Source: Scandinavium vulneris_A (GTDB taxonomy: Bacteria; Pseudomonadota; Gammaproteobacteria; Enterobacterales; Enterobacteriaceae). From it: a stretch of DNA of 64,000 bases. This document shows, piece by piece, positions 42,103-49,824 of this stretch. The number at the start of each line of letters is the position of its first letter. Position 1 is the first letter of the stretch. Location of the stretch: contig JBKGRZ010000001.1 in assembly GCA_046518185.1 (NCBI GenBank), positions 1 to 64,000 of the forward strand. The letters run 5' to 3'. Position numbers and translations under genes: made by a program. A model generated the notes under the pieces. It saw only the letters and a program-made list of their open reading frames with translations, did not search any database and had not been told where the DNA came from.

Positions 42103-42749
42103 AAAATGCGTTCCTGATGCACCCACACCGCCGCTTCGACGCGGGATTTGAGCTTCATCTTTTTCAGCATGTGCTTCACGTGAACCTTTACGGTGCTCTC
42201 GGTGATATCAAGACGGCGGGCGATCATTTTATTCGGCAGACCCTGGGCAATCAGCTTCAGAATGTCGCGTTCACGCGGGGTCAACTGATTAATATCGCGG
42301 TCAGAGGTAGCGCGGTTGGCGCGCAGGCTGGCGGCCAGCACTGGCGTTAACGCTTCACTGAGTACCATTTCACCCGCCGCGGCCTGATGCAGCGCTTTGA
42401 GTAAATCTTCCGGCTCCATGTCTTTGAGCAGGTAACCGTCCGCCCCGCGTTTCAGCGCGGTTACCACGTCTTCTTCGTGGTTCGACACGCTGAACACCAC
42501 CACCCGGCCAGAGAGTGACTTCTCTCGCAGCTTATCGAGGGTTTCCAGGCCGTTCATGCCGGGCATATTTAAATCCAGCAGGATCAAATCCGGGTCGAGT
42601 GACTCAGCCAGTTCAATACCCTGTTCGCCGTTGCTGGCTTCGCCGATCACCAGAAGATCGGGGGCCATGCTGATCAATTGCCTGACGCCGGTGCGCAGCA
42701 TAGGGTGGTCGTCAATTAGCAGGATGGTGGCCCGTTCCTGATTACTCAT
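42099..42749 (-). CDS. narL: Nitrate/nitrite response regulator NarL
   Basis: A 216-aa response regulator nearly identical to E. coli NarL: receiver domain with phosphorylatable Asp59 (DLILLDLNMPG), linker, and LuxR-type HTH (LTPRERDILKLIAQGLPNKMIARRL). Phosphorylated by NarX, it activates narK and narGHJI and represses alternative anaerobic pathways by binding TACYNMT heptamers. ATG 42749 overlaps the narX end. Confidence 0.98.
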   Translation of the reverse strand: MSNQERATILLIDDHPMLRTGVRQLISMAPDLLVIGEASNGEQGIELAESLDPDLILLDLNMPGMNGLETLDKLREKSLSGRVVVFSVSNHEEDVVTALKRGADGYLLKDMEPEDLLKALHQAAAGEMVLSEALTPVLAASLRANRATSDRDINQLTPRERDILKLIAQGLPNKMIARRLDITESTVKVHVKHMLKKMKLKSRVEAAVWVHQERIF

Positions 42750-44538
42750 GGATTTCTCCTTGCGGTTGTGGAAGCGGTTTTTCGGGAATAAAGGAGACGA
42801 CAACTTCTGTGCCGCCCGCGTCACGGCGTCTGACCTGGCAATCGCCACGTAGACTCTGCGCGCGATCGCGCATGATGATTAAACCATAGTGGTTATTCCG
42901 CTCGGCATGGTCCGGCACGCCGCGGCCGTTATCGGTCACGGTCAGACGGACCTGGTTGCCGTTATGCGTCACCGACACGGTGACTTCCGTCGCTTCAGAA
43001 TGTTTAAGCGCATTGCTCAACGCTTCGCGGGCTATCTGTAAGGCATGAATCGCCTGATGCGAAGGGACAAAACGCGGGGGAAGCTGGTAATCCAGCTGCA
43101 CCGGGAAGCCAAAGCGAGCGCTGTATTCTTCACAGCTCGCCTCCAGCGCAGGGCGCAAGCCCGGTTCGGTTAACTGTAGCCGGAAAGTGGTCAGCAGTTC
43201 GCGCAGCTGCATCCAGGAGGTGTTAAGTTCATTACGCATCTGGCTCAGCAACTGGCGACTGTCTTCCGGCAGTTTCTCGCCCTGCATTTGCAAACAGCTG
43301 ACCTGCATCTTCATACACGACAGCGACTGGGCGATGGAGTCGTGGAGTTCGCGGGCGATAGTGGCGCGCTCTTCCATCACAATCAGCTGATGCTGACGCT
43401 CCTGTTGGCGGTCGAGCGCCAGCGTGGCGGTCAGTTGTTCTACCAGAGTATCAACCAACTGCTGCTGATCGTGACTCAGATGACGGCCCGCAGGTAGCGT
43501 CGCGAGCAAAATGCCGTATTGATTATGGGCGTCGGTCAGTCGCCATTTCAGCGTGGTGCCGGTGCCGGGTAGCTCAGGCAGATTGCGCGGGCAGAGATAG
43601 CAGCCTTTTTCGTCACACTCTTGTTCGGAGTGACAAATAAACTCCTGATGGTTTTCCTCATCTTCCAAATCGTAGACCCGGACTTCAATATCCCGCAGTA
43701 AAGTCAGGCCCTGAAGACCATTGAGCACTGGCGAAATGCGCTCGCACAGCGGTGCCTGAGAGTGCAGACGGCGATTGGCCTGCCAGAGGAAGTTGAGGAT
43801 TTCGTTCTTTTGTTCGAGGTTGGCGGTTTTTTCCTGAACCCGCTGTTCAAGCACCGCGTAGCTGCCTGCCAGCTCTTTCGACATATTGTTCAGCGCCATG
43901 CCCAGCGTCGCCATTTCGTTGCGACCGCTGATAGTCGCGCGCTGGGTGAAATCACGCTGGCTCACCGCCCGCGCCATCCGTAACAGCTGTTCCCACGGAT
44001 GCAGCAACCGCGCGCGCAGCCAGACGATGGTGAACAGTAACAGCAGCGCCATACACAGGGCCATCATGCGATGTACCCACACCACATGCTGAATGCGTTT
44101 TTCGGTGGTATGGTCAAAAGCGGTCACCAGTTCGTCGATGCGGTTCACAAAGCTGGCGACTTCTCCGGCCACCTGTTGCTGGCGGTCTGCGAGCTTCATG
44201 CTCGGCGCAAGCTTAGACTGCCAGTAGGTTTGCAGGGCTTCGAGCTGCTGACGCTGACCGTCGCGGCGTGCGGCTTCGATCAGCTCCGGGCTGGTTACCG
44301 TCTGGTTCATTTCATCGAATAATTTCTGGCTGTCAGGATGCAGCGGGATAGCCGCCAGCAGGCGATAGCTCTGCATTCGCAGGGAGCCTGCTTTGTTGAT
44401 GGCATGGGCGCTGCCCTGCACCCCGTGAACCAAACGGGCAGAGATAGCCATGCCCGTCACGCCAATGGCGGTGGACAGTAAAACGATAAGCGCCAGTTGA
44501 TTGACCAGCGTAAGCGGGGTAAAAAGACGTTTAAACAT
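42742..44538 (-). CDS. narX: Nitrate/nitrite sensor histidine kinase NarX
   Basis: A 598-aa membrane kinase: membrane segment 1, periplasmic P-box region (INKAGSLRMQSYRLLAAIP), membrane segment 2 (about 150-170), HAMP, a Cys cluster (CHSEQECDEKGCYLCP) in the central module and a HisKA_3/HATPase_c core with phosphoacceptor His in ARELHDSIAQSLS. It signals nitrate through NarL. The narX stop overlaps the narL start by 8 bp. Confidence 0.98.
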   Translation of the reverse strand: MFKRLFTPLTLVNQLALIVLLSTAIGVTGMAISARLVHGVQGSAHAINKAGSLRMQSYRLLAAIPLHPDSQKLFDEMNQTVTSPELIEAARRDGQRQQLEALQTYWQSKLAPSMKLADRQQQVAGEVASFVNRIDELVTAFDHTTEKRIQHVVWVHRMMALCMALLLLFTIVWLRARLLHPWEQLLRMARAVSQRDFTQRATISGRNEMATLGMALNNMSKELAGSYAVLEQRVQEKTANLEQKNEILNFLWQANRRLHSQAPLCERISPVLNGLQGLTLLRDIEVRVYDLEDEENHQEFICHSEQECDEKGCYLCPRNLPELPGTGTTLKWRLTDAHNQYGILLATLPAGRHLSHDQQQLVDTLVEQLTATLALDRQQERQHQLIVMEERATIARELHDSIAQSLSCMKMQVSCLQMQGEKLPEDSRQLLSQMRNELNTSWMQLRELLTTFRLQLTEPGLRPALEASCEEYSARFGFPVQLDYQLPPRFVPSHQAIHALQIAREALSNALKHSEATEVTVSVTHNGNQVRLTVTDNGRGVPDHAERNNHYGLIIMRDRAQSLRGDCQVRRRDAGGTEVVVSFIPEKPLPQPQGEIHE

Positions 44539-44848
44539 CGACAGCTAGGCTCCTGACCTGGATACAATCCGGGAGTGAGGCTTATTCTCGGATATCACCT
44601 GGAGTATACCCATACCCCTAAAGGATTACCTCTTAATTGCCGGGGTGACGGGGCAGAGGATGAAAAGGGGTATTTCCCGGCTAAGTGATGTGAAAAACCA
44701 CACTTTTTTGATTGGTTTGCTCTACTCACTAAGAGTAATGCCGATTTTTCGCCCTCAATTATGTTCGATTTTCCTTTGATTTATATCAACTTACCCCGGC
44801 CCGTAAACCCTAATGTGGCAGCAACTAACTCCATCATTTGAGGTTTAT
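44539..44848. promoter_or_regulatory. narX-narK divergent regulatory region
   Basis: Besides the FNR box, it carries a cluster of NarL-type heptamers: TACCCAT (44607-44613), TACCCCT (44613-44619), TACCTCT (44627-44633) and the inverted AGGGGTA (44666-44672). These fit TACYNMT and match the upstream activating cluster known before E. coli narK. Confidence 0.8.
44776..44816 (+). promoter_or_regulatory. FNR-dependent narK promoter
   Basis: TTGATTTATATCAA at 44776-44789 is a perfect FNR inverted repeat. TAATGT (44811-44816) is a plausible -10; the FNR centre then lies about 41.5 bp before the start site, the class II position known for narK. Predicts strong anaerobic activation. Confidence 0.9.
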
Positions 44849-46240
44849 ATGAGTCACACTTCCGCATCGGAAAAGGAAAAAGGCGGCGTCATTACTGACT
44901 GGCGCCCAGAAGACGCAGCCTTCTGGCAAACGCGTGGGCATCGCGTGGCCAGCCGTAACCTGTGGATTTCCGTCCCCTGTCTGCTGCTCGCGTTCTGCGT
45001 CTGGATGTTATTCAGCGCCGTTGCCGTAAACCTCAATAAAGTCGGTTTCAACTTCTCAACCGATCAGCTGTTTATGCTGACCGCGCTGCCAGCGCTGTCC
45101 GGCGCACTGCTGCGTGTGCCTTACGCGTTTATGGTGCCGGTCTTCGGTGGTCGTCGCTGGACTGCGTTCAGCACCGGGATCATGATTATTCCGTGCGTAT
45201 GGCTGGGCTTTGCGGTGCAGGATCCGACCACGCCGTTTGGCGTGTTCATGGTCATTGCGCTGCTGTGCGGTTTCGCCGGGGCTAACTTTGCTTCCAGCAT
45301 GGCGAACATTAGCTTCTTCTTCCCGAAAGCGAAGCAGGGCGGTGCGCTGGGCCTGAACGGCGGCCTGGGCAACATGGGCGTGAGCGTGATGCAGCTGGTA
45401 GCTCCGCTGGTGATTTCCGTTTCGGTGTTCGCGATGTTTGGCGGCACTGGCGTGGAGCAAGCCGATGGCTCGTCGCTGTTCCTGGAAAATGCGGCGTGGA
45501 TTTGGGTGCCGTTCCTGATTATTTTCACCCTCGCAGCCTGGTTCGGCATGAACGATCTGGCGGCGTCTAAAGCCTCTCTGAAAGAGCAGTTGCCGGTCCT
45601 GAAACGTGGTCACCTGTGGATCATGGCGGTGCTGTATCTCGCAACCTTTGGCTCGTTCATCGGCTTCTCTGCCGGGTTTGCTATGCTGTCTAAAACCCAG
45701 TTCCCGGACGTGCAGATCCTGCATTTTGCCTTCTTCGGCCCGTTCATTGGCGCCCTGGCGCGTTCTCTCGGCGGCGGTATTTCTGACCGTCTGGGTGGGA
45801 CTCGCGTGACGCTGATTAACTTCATCGCGATGGCTATCTTCTCCGCGCTGTTGTTCCTGACCCTGCCTACCAACGGCCAGGGCGGCAACTTCATCGCCTT
45901 CTTCGCGGTATTTATGGGGCTGTTCCTGACGGCCGGTCTGGGAAGTGCGTCTACCTTCCAGATGATCTCCGTTATTTTCCGTAAGCTGACGATGGATAAA
46001 GTGAAGGCAGAAGGCGGTACTGAAGAGCACGCCCTGCGTGAAGCGGCTACGGATACTGCGGCGGCACTGGGCTTCATCTCTGCGATTGGCGCTATCGGCG
46101 GCTTCTTTATCCCGAAATCCTTTGGTATCTCGCTGGAACTGACCGGTTCGCCAGCGGGTGCAATGAAAGTGTTCCTCGTGTTCTATATTGCCTGCGTGTT
46201 GATCACTTGGGTGGTATACGGGCGTAAAACAAAAAAATAA
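44849..46240 (+). CDS. narK: Nitrate/nitrite antiporter NarK
   Basis: A 463-aa, 12-segment MFS protein of the nitrate/nitrite porter family with the two nitrate signature glycine-rich helices (GFAGANFASSMANISFFFPKAKQGGALGLNGGLGN and the later GLGSASTFQM region) and Arg residues in helices 2 and 8 regions (LLRVPYAF, LARSLGGG) that bind the substrate. It imports nitrate and exports nitrite for NarGHI. ATG 44849 behind GAGG is chosen over 44813. Confidence 0.98.
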   Translation: MSHTSASEKEKGGVITDWRPEDAAFWQTRGHRVASRNLWISVPCLLLAFCVWMLFSAVAVNLNKVGFNFSTDQLFMLTALPALSGALLRVPYAFMVPVFGGRRWTAFSTGIMIIPCVWLGFAVQDPTTPFGVFMVIALLCGFAGANFASSMANISFFFPKAKQGGALGLNGGLGNMGVSVMQLVAPLVISVSVFAMFGGTGVEQADGSSLFLENAAWIWVPFLIIFTLAAWFGMNDLAASKASLKEQLPVLKRGHLWIMAVLYLATFGSFIGFSAGFAMLSKTQFPDVQILHFAFFGPFIGALARSLGGGISDRLGGTRVTLINFIAMAIFSALLFLTLPTNGQGGNFIAFFAVFMGLFLTAGLGSASTFQMISVIFRKLTMDKVKAEGGTEEHALREAATDTAAALGFISAIGAIGGFFIPKSFGISLELTGSPAGAMKVFLVFYIACVLITWVVYGRKTKK

Positions 46241-46261
46241 GCGTTACTTTTTGATTATCAT

Positions 46262-46287
46262 GGCGCGAGAAATCGCGCCTTTTTTTT
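46262..46287 (+). terminator. Terminator after narK
   Basis: GGCGCGA-GAAA-TCGCGCC followed by eight T (46280-46287): a strong Rho-independent terminator that closes narK before the inserted GntR cassette. Confidence 0.95.
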
Positions 46288-46403
46288 ACCTGAAATTCCC
46301 CCCCGATCCGACTTTTTTCTGCGAGAAACTTCACATTTAGAATAACTCCCCCGCCAGACACCATTGTCACTTTCGCTGGCTAAGAGTACCGTGATGACAA
46401 ATC

Positions 46404-46415
46404 TGGTTTAAACCA
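46404..46415. promoter_or_regulatory. 12-bp palindrome, candidate GntR operator
   Basis: TGGTTTAAACCA is a perfect palindrome 13 bp before the GntR-family gene. GGTTTAAACC fits the GT-Nx-TA-Nx-AC pattern bound by GntR/HutC proteins. Its closeness to the start codon suggests autorepression; inferred. Confidence 0.6.
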
Positions 46416-46428
46416 AATGGATTAAAGC

Positions 46429-47136
46429 ATGAAAAGCCATTCCACCGTAGAAACGGCAAAAGAGATGCTCAATGACTGGTTGAGCAAAGGAGTCGTCCAG
46501 CCGGGCGGTAAATTACCTTCCGAGCGTGAGCTGGAAGAATTACTGGGCATTAAGCGCATGACACTGCGACAGGCGCTGCTGTTTCTGGAGGGAGAAGAAA
46601 AGATCTTTCGAAAAGATCGCCGCGGCTGGTTCGTCGCTTTACCGTGCTTCAAATATACCCCTAATACCTCCACCAGCTTTAAGCAGGCAGCTCAGGAACA
46701 GGGGCGTTTGCCGTCCTGGGGCTTTCTGGAAAAAGAACGGGTTTACACAGCGGAAGCAGAAGTTTTGTCGCAGCTAAATGTGAAGGATGGTGATGAAATC
46801 TATAAAATTTGCGGTTGGGGAGCGCTTGATAACCATAAAGTTTTCTATCACGAAACCTTTATCAACGCGCAGTCCGCCCCCGGTTTTATCGATAAATTAG
46901 GCGATCGTTCTTTTGTTGAGGTGTGGCAAGAAGACTTCGGCAAGCGCTCGCACACGCAGCATCTGGCCTTCAAGCCGACACGTCTTTCGGCAGGGGCTTG
47001 TAAGGGGATGGGCGGCACTGCGGGAACTCCGTCTATCAGGGTTGAAAAATACCGTGCTGATGAAGCCGGACAAGTCATTCAGGTTGATATCGAATATTGG
47101 CGTTTTGAATCAGTAGAGTTTTATATCGATTTATAG
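46429..47136 (+). CDS. GntR/HutC-family transcriptional regulator with UTRA domain
   Basis: A 235-aa regulator. The N-terminal winged helix carries LPSERELEELLGIKRMTLRQALLFLEGE, the GntR signature. The C-terminal UTRA domain (about 85-235) includes the strand/helix pattern SWGFLEKERVYTAEAEVLSQL and DEIYKICGWGALDN and ends VDIEYWRFESVEFYIDL, typical of effector-binding HutC proteins that sense small sugars or phosphosugars. It is followed 8 bp later by the TIM-barrel gene. Probably the local repressor of the three-gene cassette. Confidence 0.88.
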   Translation: MKSHSTVETAKEMLNDWLSKGVVQPGGKLPSERELEELLGIKRMTLRQALLFLEGEEKIFRKDRRGWFVALPCFKYTPNTSTSFKQAAQEQGRLPSWGFLEKERVYTAEAEVLSQLNVKDGDEIYKICGWGALDNHKVFYHETFINAQSAPGFIDKLGDRSFVEVWQEDFGKRSHTQHLAFKPTRLSAGACKGMGGTAGTPSIRVEKYRADEAGQVIQVDIEYWRFESVEFYIDL

Positions 47137-47144
47137 GAGTTTCC

Positions 47145-48128
47145 ATGAACAATACCCAGGCAACAAAAATTGTCGAACGCGCCGCAAATCTGCCGCTGTA
47201 TCTCCATGCCTACGCGTTTCATTTAAACATGCGCATGGAGAAGATTCTGCCGGAAGACTTACTGGATATTGCCTGCCAACAGCAATTGAAAGGGGTAAAA
47301 ATTCATGTTGTGGACGGTGAAAGCCAGTCTTTAAGGCATGCCAGTACAGAGCGGCTTGAGAATTTTGCAGAGAAATCGCGCCAGTTGGGACTGGATGTTC
47401 ACATCGAAACCAGCGCCTCAGATGCTCGAACCATTGATGAGGCCGTGACTATTGCGCTGAAATCGGGCGCGACATCGGTGCGGTTTTATCCGCGCTATGA
47501 AGGGACACTTTCCGAGGTAATGGAAATTATTGCCAAGGATATTCAATATATTAAAGCGGAATATCAACATAGCGGTCTGACATTTACCCTTGAGCAACAC
47601 GAAGATTTGCAAAGCCACGAACTGGTGAAGCTGGTTCAGCAAGCTGATTTTCCACAGCTTTCCCTGCTATTTGACTTCGCCAACATGATTAATGCCAACG
47701 AAGATCCGCTTGACGCGTTAGCGGTGATGGGAAATGAGGTCACTCAGGTGCATATCAAAGATGCATTAATTACTCACGAAGGTGAAGGCCGCGGGCATAC
47801 AGCATGTATTTCTGGCGCAGGTGAACTGCCATTTAGACAATTATTACTGCAACTAATTTGTCTGGGTGAAGATAAAGCACAAGTCACCGCATTCGGTCTG
47901 GAAGAAGAAGTAGATTATTATGCACCGGCATTTCGGTTTACCAACGAAGATGAAAATCCGTGGATCCCATTGCGTCAGATGAGTGAAACCTCGTTGCCGA
48001 CCTCCGGGCTTGATGAACGGTTAAGTAAAGAAATTGACGATGCCATGAATCAAATAAAATATGTGCGAAATATTCTTGGCGATCTTCATAAAGAGGCTGT
48101 CACTGTTTTAAGAAAGTCATCAATCTAA
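47145..48128 (+). CDS. Sugar phosphate isomerase/epimerase-like TIM-barrel protein
   Basis: A 327-aa protein of the AP endonuclease family 2 (xylose isomerase-like TIM barrel) fold. Candidate metal ligands stand at expected strand ends: Glu in TFTLEQHED, Asp in LLFDFANMI, His in QVHIKDA and Glu in FGLEEEVDYY. N-terminal LPLYLHAYAFHLNMR may form the first strand. Members isomerise or epimerise sugars, inositols or related keto acids; the substrate is not evident. A C-terminal extension of about 50 helical residues is present. Expressed between the GntR regulator and the MFS gene, it probably acts on the imported compound. Confidence 0.8.
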   Translation: MNNTQATKIVERAANLPLYLHAYAFHLNMRMEKILPEDLLDIACQQQLKGVKIHVVDGESQSLRHASTERLENFAEKSRQLGLDVHIETSASDARTIDEAVTIALKSGATSVRFYPRYEGTLSEVMEIIAKDIQYIKAEYQHSGLTFTLEQHEDLQSHELVKLVQQADFPQLSLLFDFANMINANEDPLDALAVMGNEVTQVHIKDALITHEGEGRGHTACISGAGELPFRQLLLQLICLGEDKAQVTAFGLEEEVDYYAPAFRFTNEDENPWIPLRQMSETSLPTSGLDERLSKEIDDAMNQIKYVRNILGDLHKEAVTVLRKSSI

Positions 48129-48218
48129 AACATTTAAATTCAGTTGTCTCACCGTTCGTGAGGTCACTGTACTCTCACAATAATAATTAATTCCGCTAAT
48201 TCAGGGGTGGAGTATCGT

Positions 48219-49484
48219 ATGCTATCCAAAAAAAGATGGACTATATTTAGCTTGTTAGTTCTGTGCGGCGGGACAATATATAAACTGCCGTCATTGAAAG
48301 ACGCATTTTATGTTCCTATGCAAGAGTATTTTCACCTGACCAACGGTGAGATTGGTAATGCTATGTCGGTTAACTCTATCGTTACAACCATTGGTTTTTT
48401 CTTGTCAATTTACTTTTCTGACAAATTACCACGACGCTTTACCATGTCGCTTTCACTGATTGCGACTGGCCTGCTGGGGATCTACCTTTCTACAATGCCG
48501 GGCTACTGGGGGATACTCTTTGTCTGGGCGTTGTTCGGCGTGACCTGCGACATGCTCAACTGGCCAGTGTTGCTAAAGTCGGTGAGTTTGCTGGGCGACA
48601 ACACTCAGCAGGGGCGACTGTTTGGTTTCTTTGAAACAGGCCGAGGAATTGTCGATACCGTTATCGCGTTTAGCGCACTGGCAGTGTTCACCTGGTTTGG
48701 TAGCGACTATTTCGGATTTAAAGCCGCAATATTATTTTACTCTTTCATCGCTATTGTGGTCGGCGTGGTTATATTCTTTGTATTAAAAGAAACCCCGGAA
48801 GAAAAAGTTGCGAAGCAACAGAAGGCAGAGAAAAAAGAAGCTAACCCAGGTCTTGGGCATGTATTAAAAAACAAAACCGTCTGGCTAATCGCTTTTAGCG
48901 TGTTCTGTGTCTATGCGGTATATTGTGGATTAACATTCTTTATTCCATTTTTAAGAAATGTTTATGCATTACCCATTGCATTGGTAGGTGCGTACGGAAT
49001 TATCAATCAGTATTGCTTAAAAATGGTCGGCGGACCAATTGGTGGATTAATTGCCGACAAGGTTTTAAAATCACCGAGCCTGTATCTGTTCTATACCTTT
49101 ATTATTAGTGCTTTGGCTTTGGTGGCACTGATAATACTGCCACATGAACAAATGCCTGTTTATTTAGGCATGGCTTGTACCCTGATGTTTGGTGCGGTCA
49201 TCTTTACTCAGCGTGCGGTATTCTTCGCCCCTATCGGCGAAGCGGGAATCAGTGAGAAAAATACCGGTGCGGCAATGGCGTTGGGGAGTTTTATCGGATA
49301 TGCCCCTGCGATGTTCTGTTACAGCCTGTATGGATACATTTTAGATACCCATCCAGGGCTGTCAGGCTACAAAATCGTTTTTGGCTTGATGGCTGTTTTC
49401 GCCTGCGCCGGAATCGTTATTTCGGGCTTGCTTATCAAAAACATACGTGCTGAACGCAAAGCTGAACCGCTGGCATCTATCTGA
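48219..49484 (+). CDS. MFS transporter of the GntR cassette
   Basis: A 421-aa, 12-segment major facilitator protein. It begins MLSKKRWTIFSLLVLCGGTIYKLPSLKDAFYVPMQ and has an MFS motif A-like loop (YFSDKLPRRF) and a long cytoplasmic loop rich in Lys/Glu between helices 6 and 7 (KETPEEKVAKQQKAEKKEA). The GTG at 48207 is a less likely start than ATG 48219, which has GGGGTGGAG upstream. The substrate is probably an organic acid or sugar handled by the adjacent TIM-barrel enzyme. Confidence 0.85.
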   Translation: MLSKKRWTIFSLLVLCGGTIYKLPSLKDAFYVPMQEYFHLTNGEIGNAMSVNSIVTTIGFFLSIYFSDKLPRRFTMSLSLIATGLLGIYLSTMPGYWGILFVWALFGVTCDMLNWPVLLKSVSLLGDNTQQGRLFGFFETGRGIVDTVIAFSALAVFTWFGSDYFGFKAAILFYSFIAIVVGVVIFFVLKETPEEKVAKQQKAEKKEANPGLGHVLKNKTVWLIAFSVFCVYAVYCGLTFFIPFLRNVYALPIALVGAYGIINQYCLKMVGGPIGGLIADKVLKSPSLYLFYTFIISALALVALIILPHEQMPVYLGMACTLMFGAVIFTQRAVFFAPIGEAGISEKNTGAAMALGSFIGYAPAMFCYSLYGYILDTHPGLSGYKIVFGLMAVFACAGIVISGLLIKNIRAERKAEPLASI

Positions 49485-49503
49485 TAATTGCACCGTTCAA
49501 CAT

Positions 49504-49534
49504 GGGGCTATCTTCGCAAGGGGGCCCCTTTTTT
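49504..49534 (+). terminator. Probable terminator after the GntR-TIM barrel-MFS cassette
   Basis: GGGGC (49504-49508) pairs with GCCCC (49524-49528), followed by TTTTTT (49529-49534). A short but GC-only stem with a T tract 20 bp after the MFS stop. Confidence 0.7.
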
Positions 49535-49561
49535 GACCTATCCCCGCCTCATCGACTGACT

Positions 49562-49727
49562 TACCCCTTAATACCCAGTAGCGCTAATTCCTACCCCTTA
49601 CACAAGTCTGGAAATGTATAAAATTTATATATATCAATAAATTAACCATGTTTCCTCTATTGCCACTTTAGTGGTAGATCGCCAGCTTGCGATTAAAACA
49701 TCCTCAGATGTCGTTGATCGTTATCAA
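49562..49727 (+). promoter_or_regulatory. narG regulatory region: NarL heptamers and FNR box
   Basis: TTGATCGTTATCAA at 49714-49727 is an FNR box identical in its half sites to the consensus; the start site is expected near 49762. About 160-200 bp upstream of that stand NarL heptamers TACCCCT (49562-49568) and TACCCCT (49592-49598) with a TACCCAG between them, in the position of the distal NarL site of E. coli narG. The interval 49485-49824 holds no gene. Confidence 0.9.
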
Positions 49728-49824
49728 TTATCCCTCCTTTTGAGCAGGTTACCGTGCCGTCAATCTTAGCAATGTCGATTTTTTATAAGACAGAGCCTCA
49801 AGGCTCCACATCAGGAGAAACCCG

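Noticed and set aside
45056..46030. 324-aa frame antisense to narK, rich in His, Arg and Gln
   Set aside because: Shadow of the membrane-protein codons of narK.
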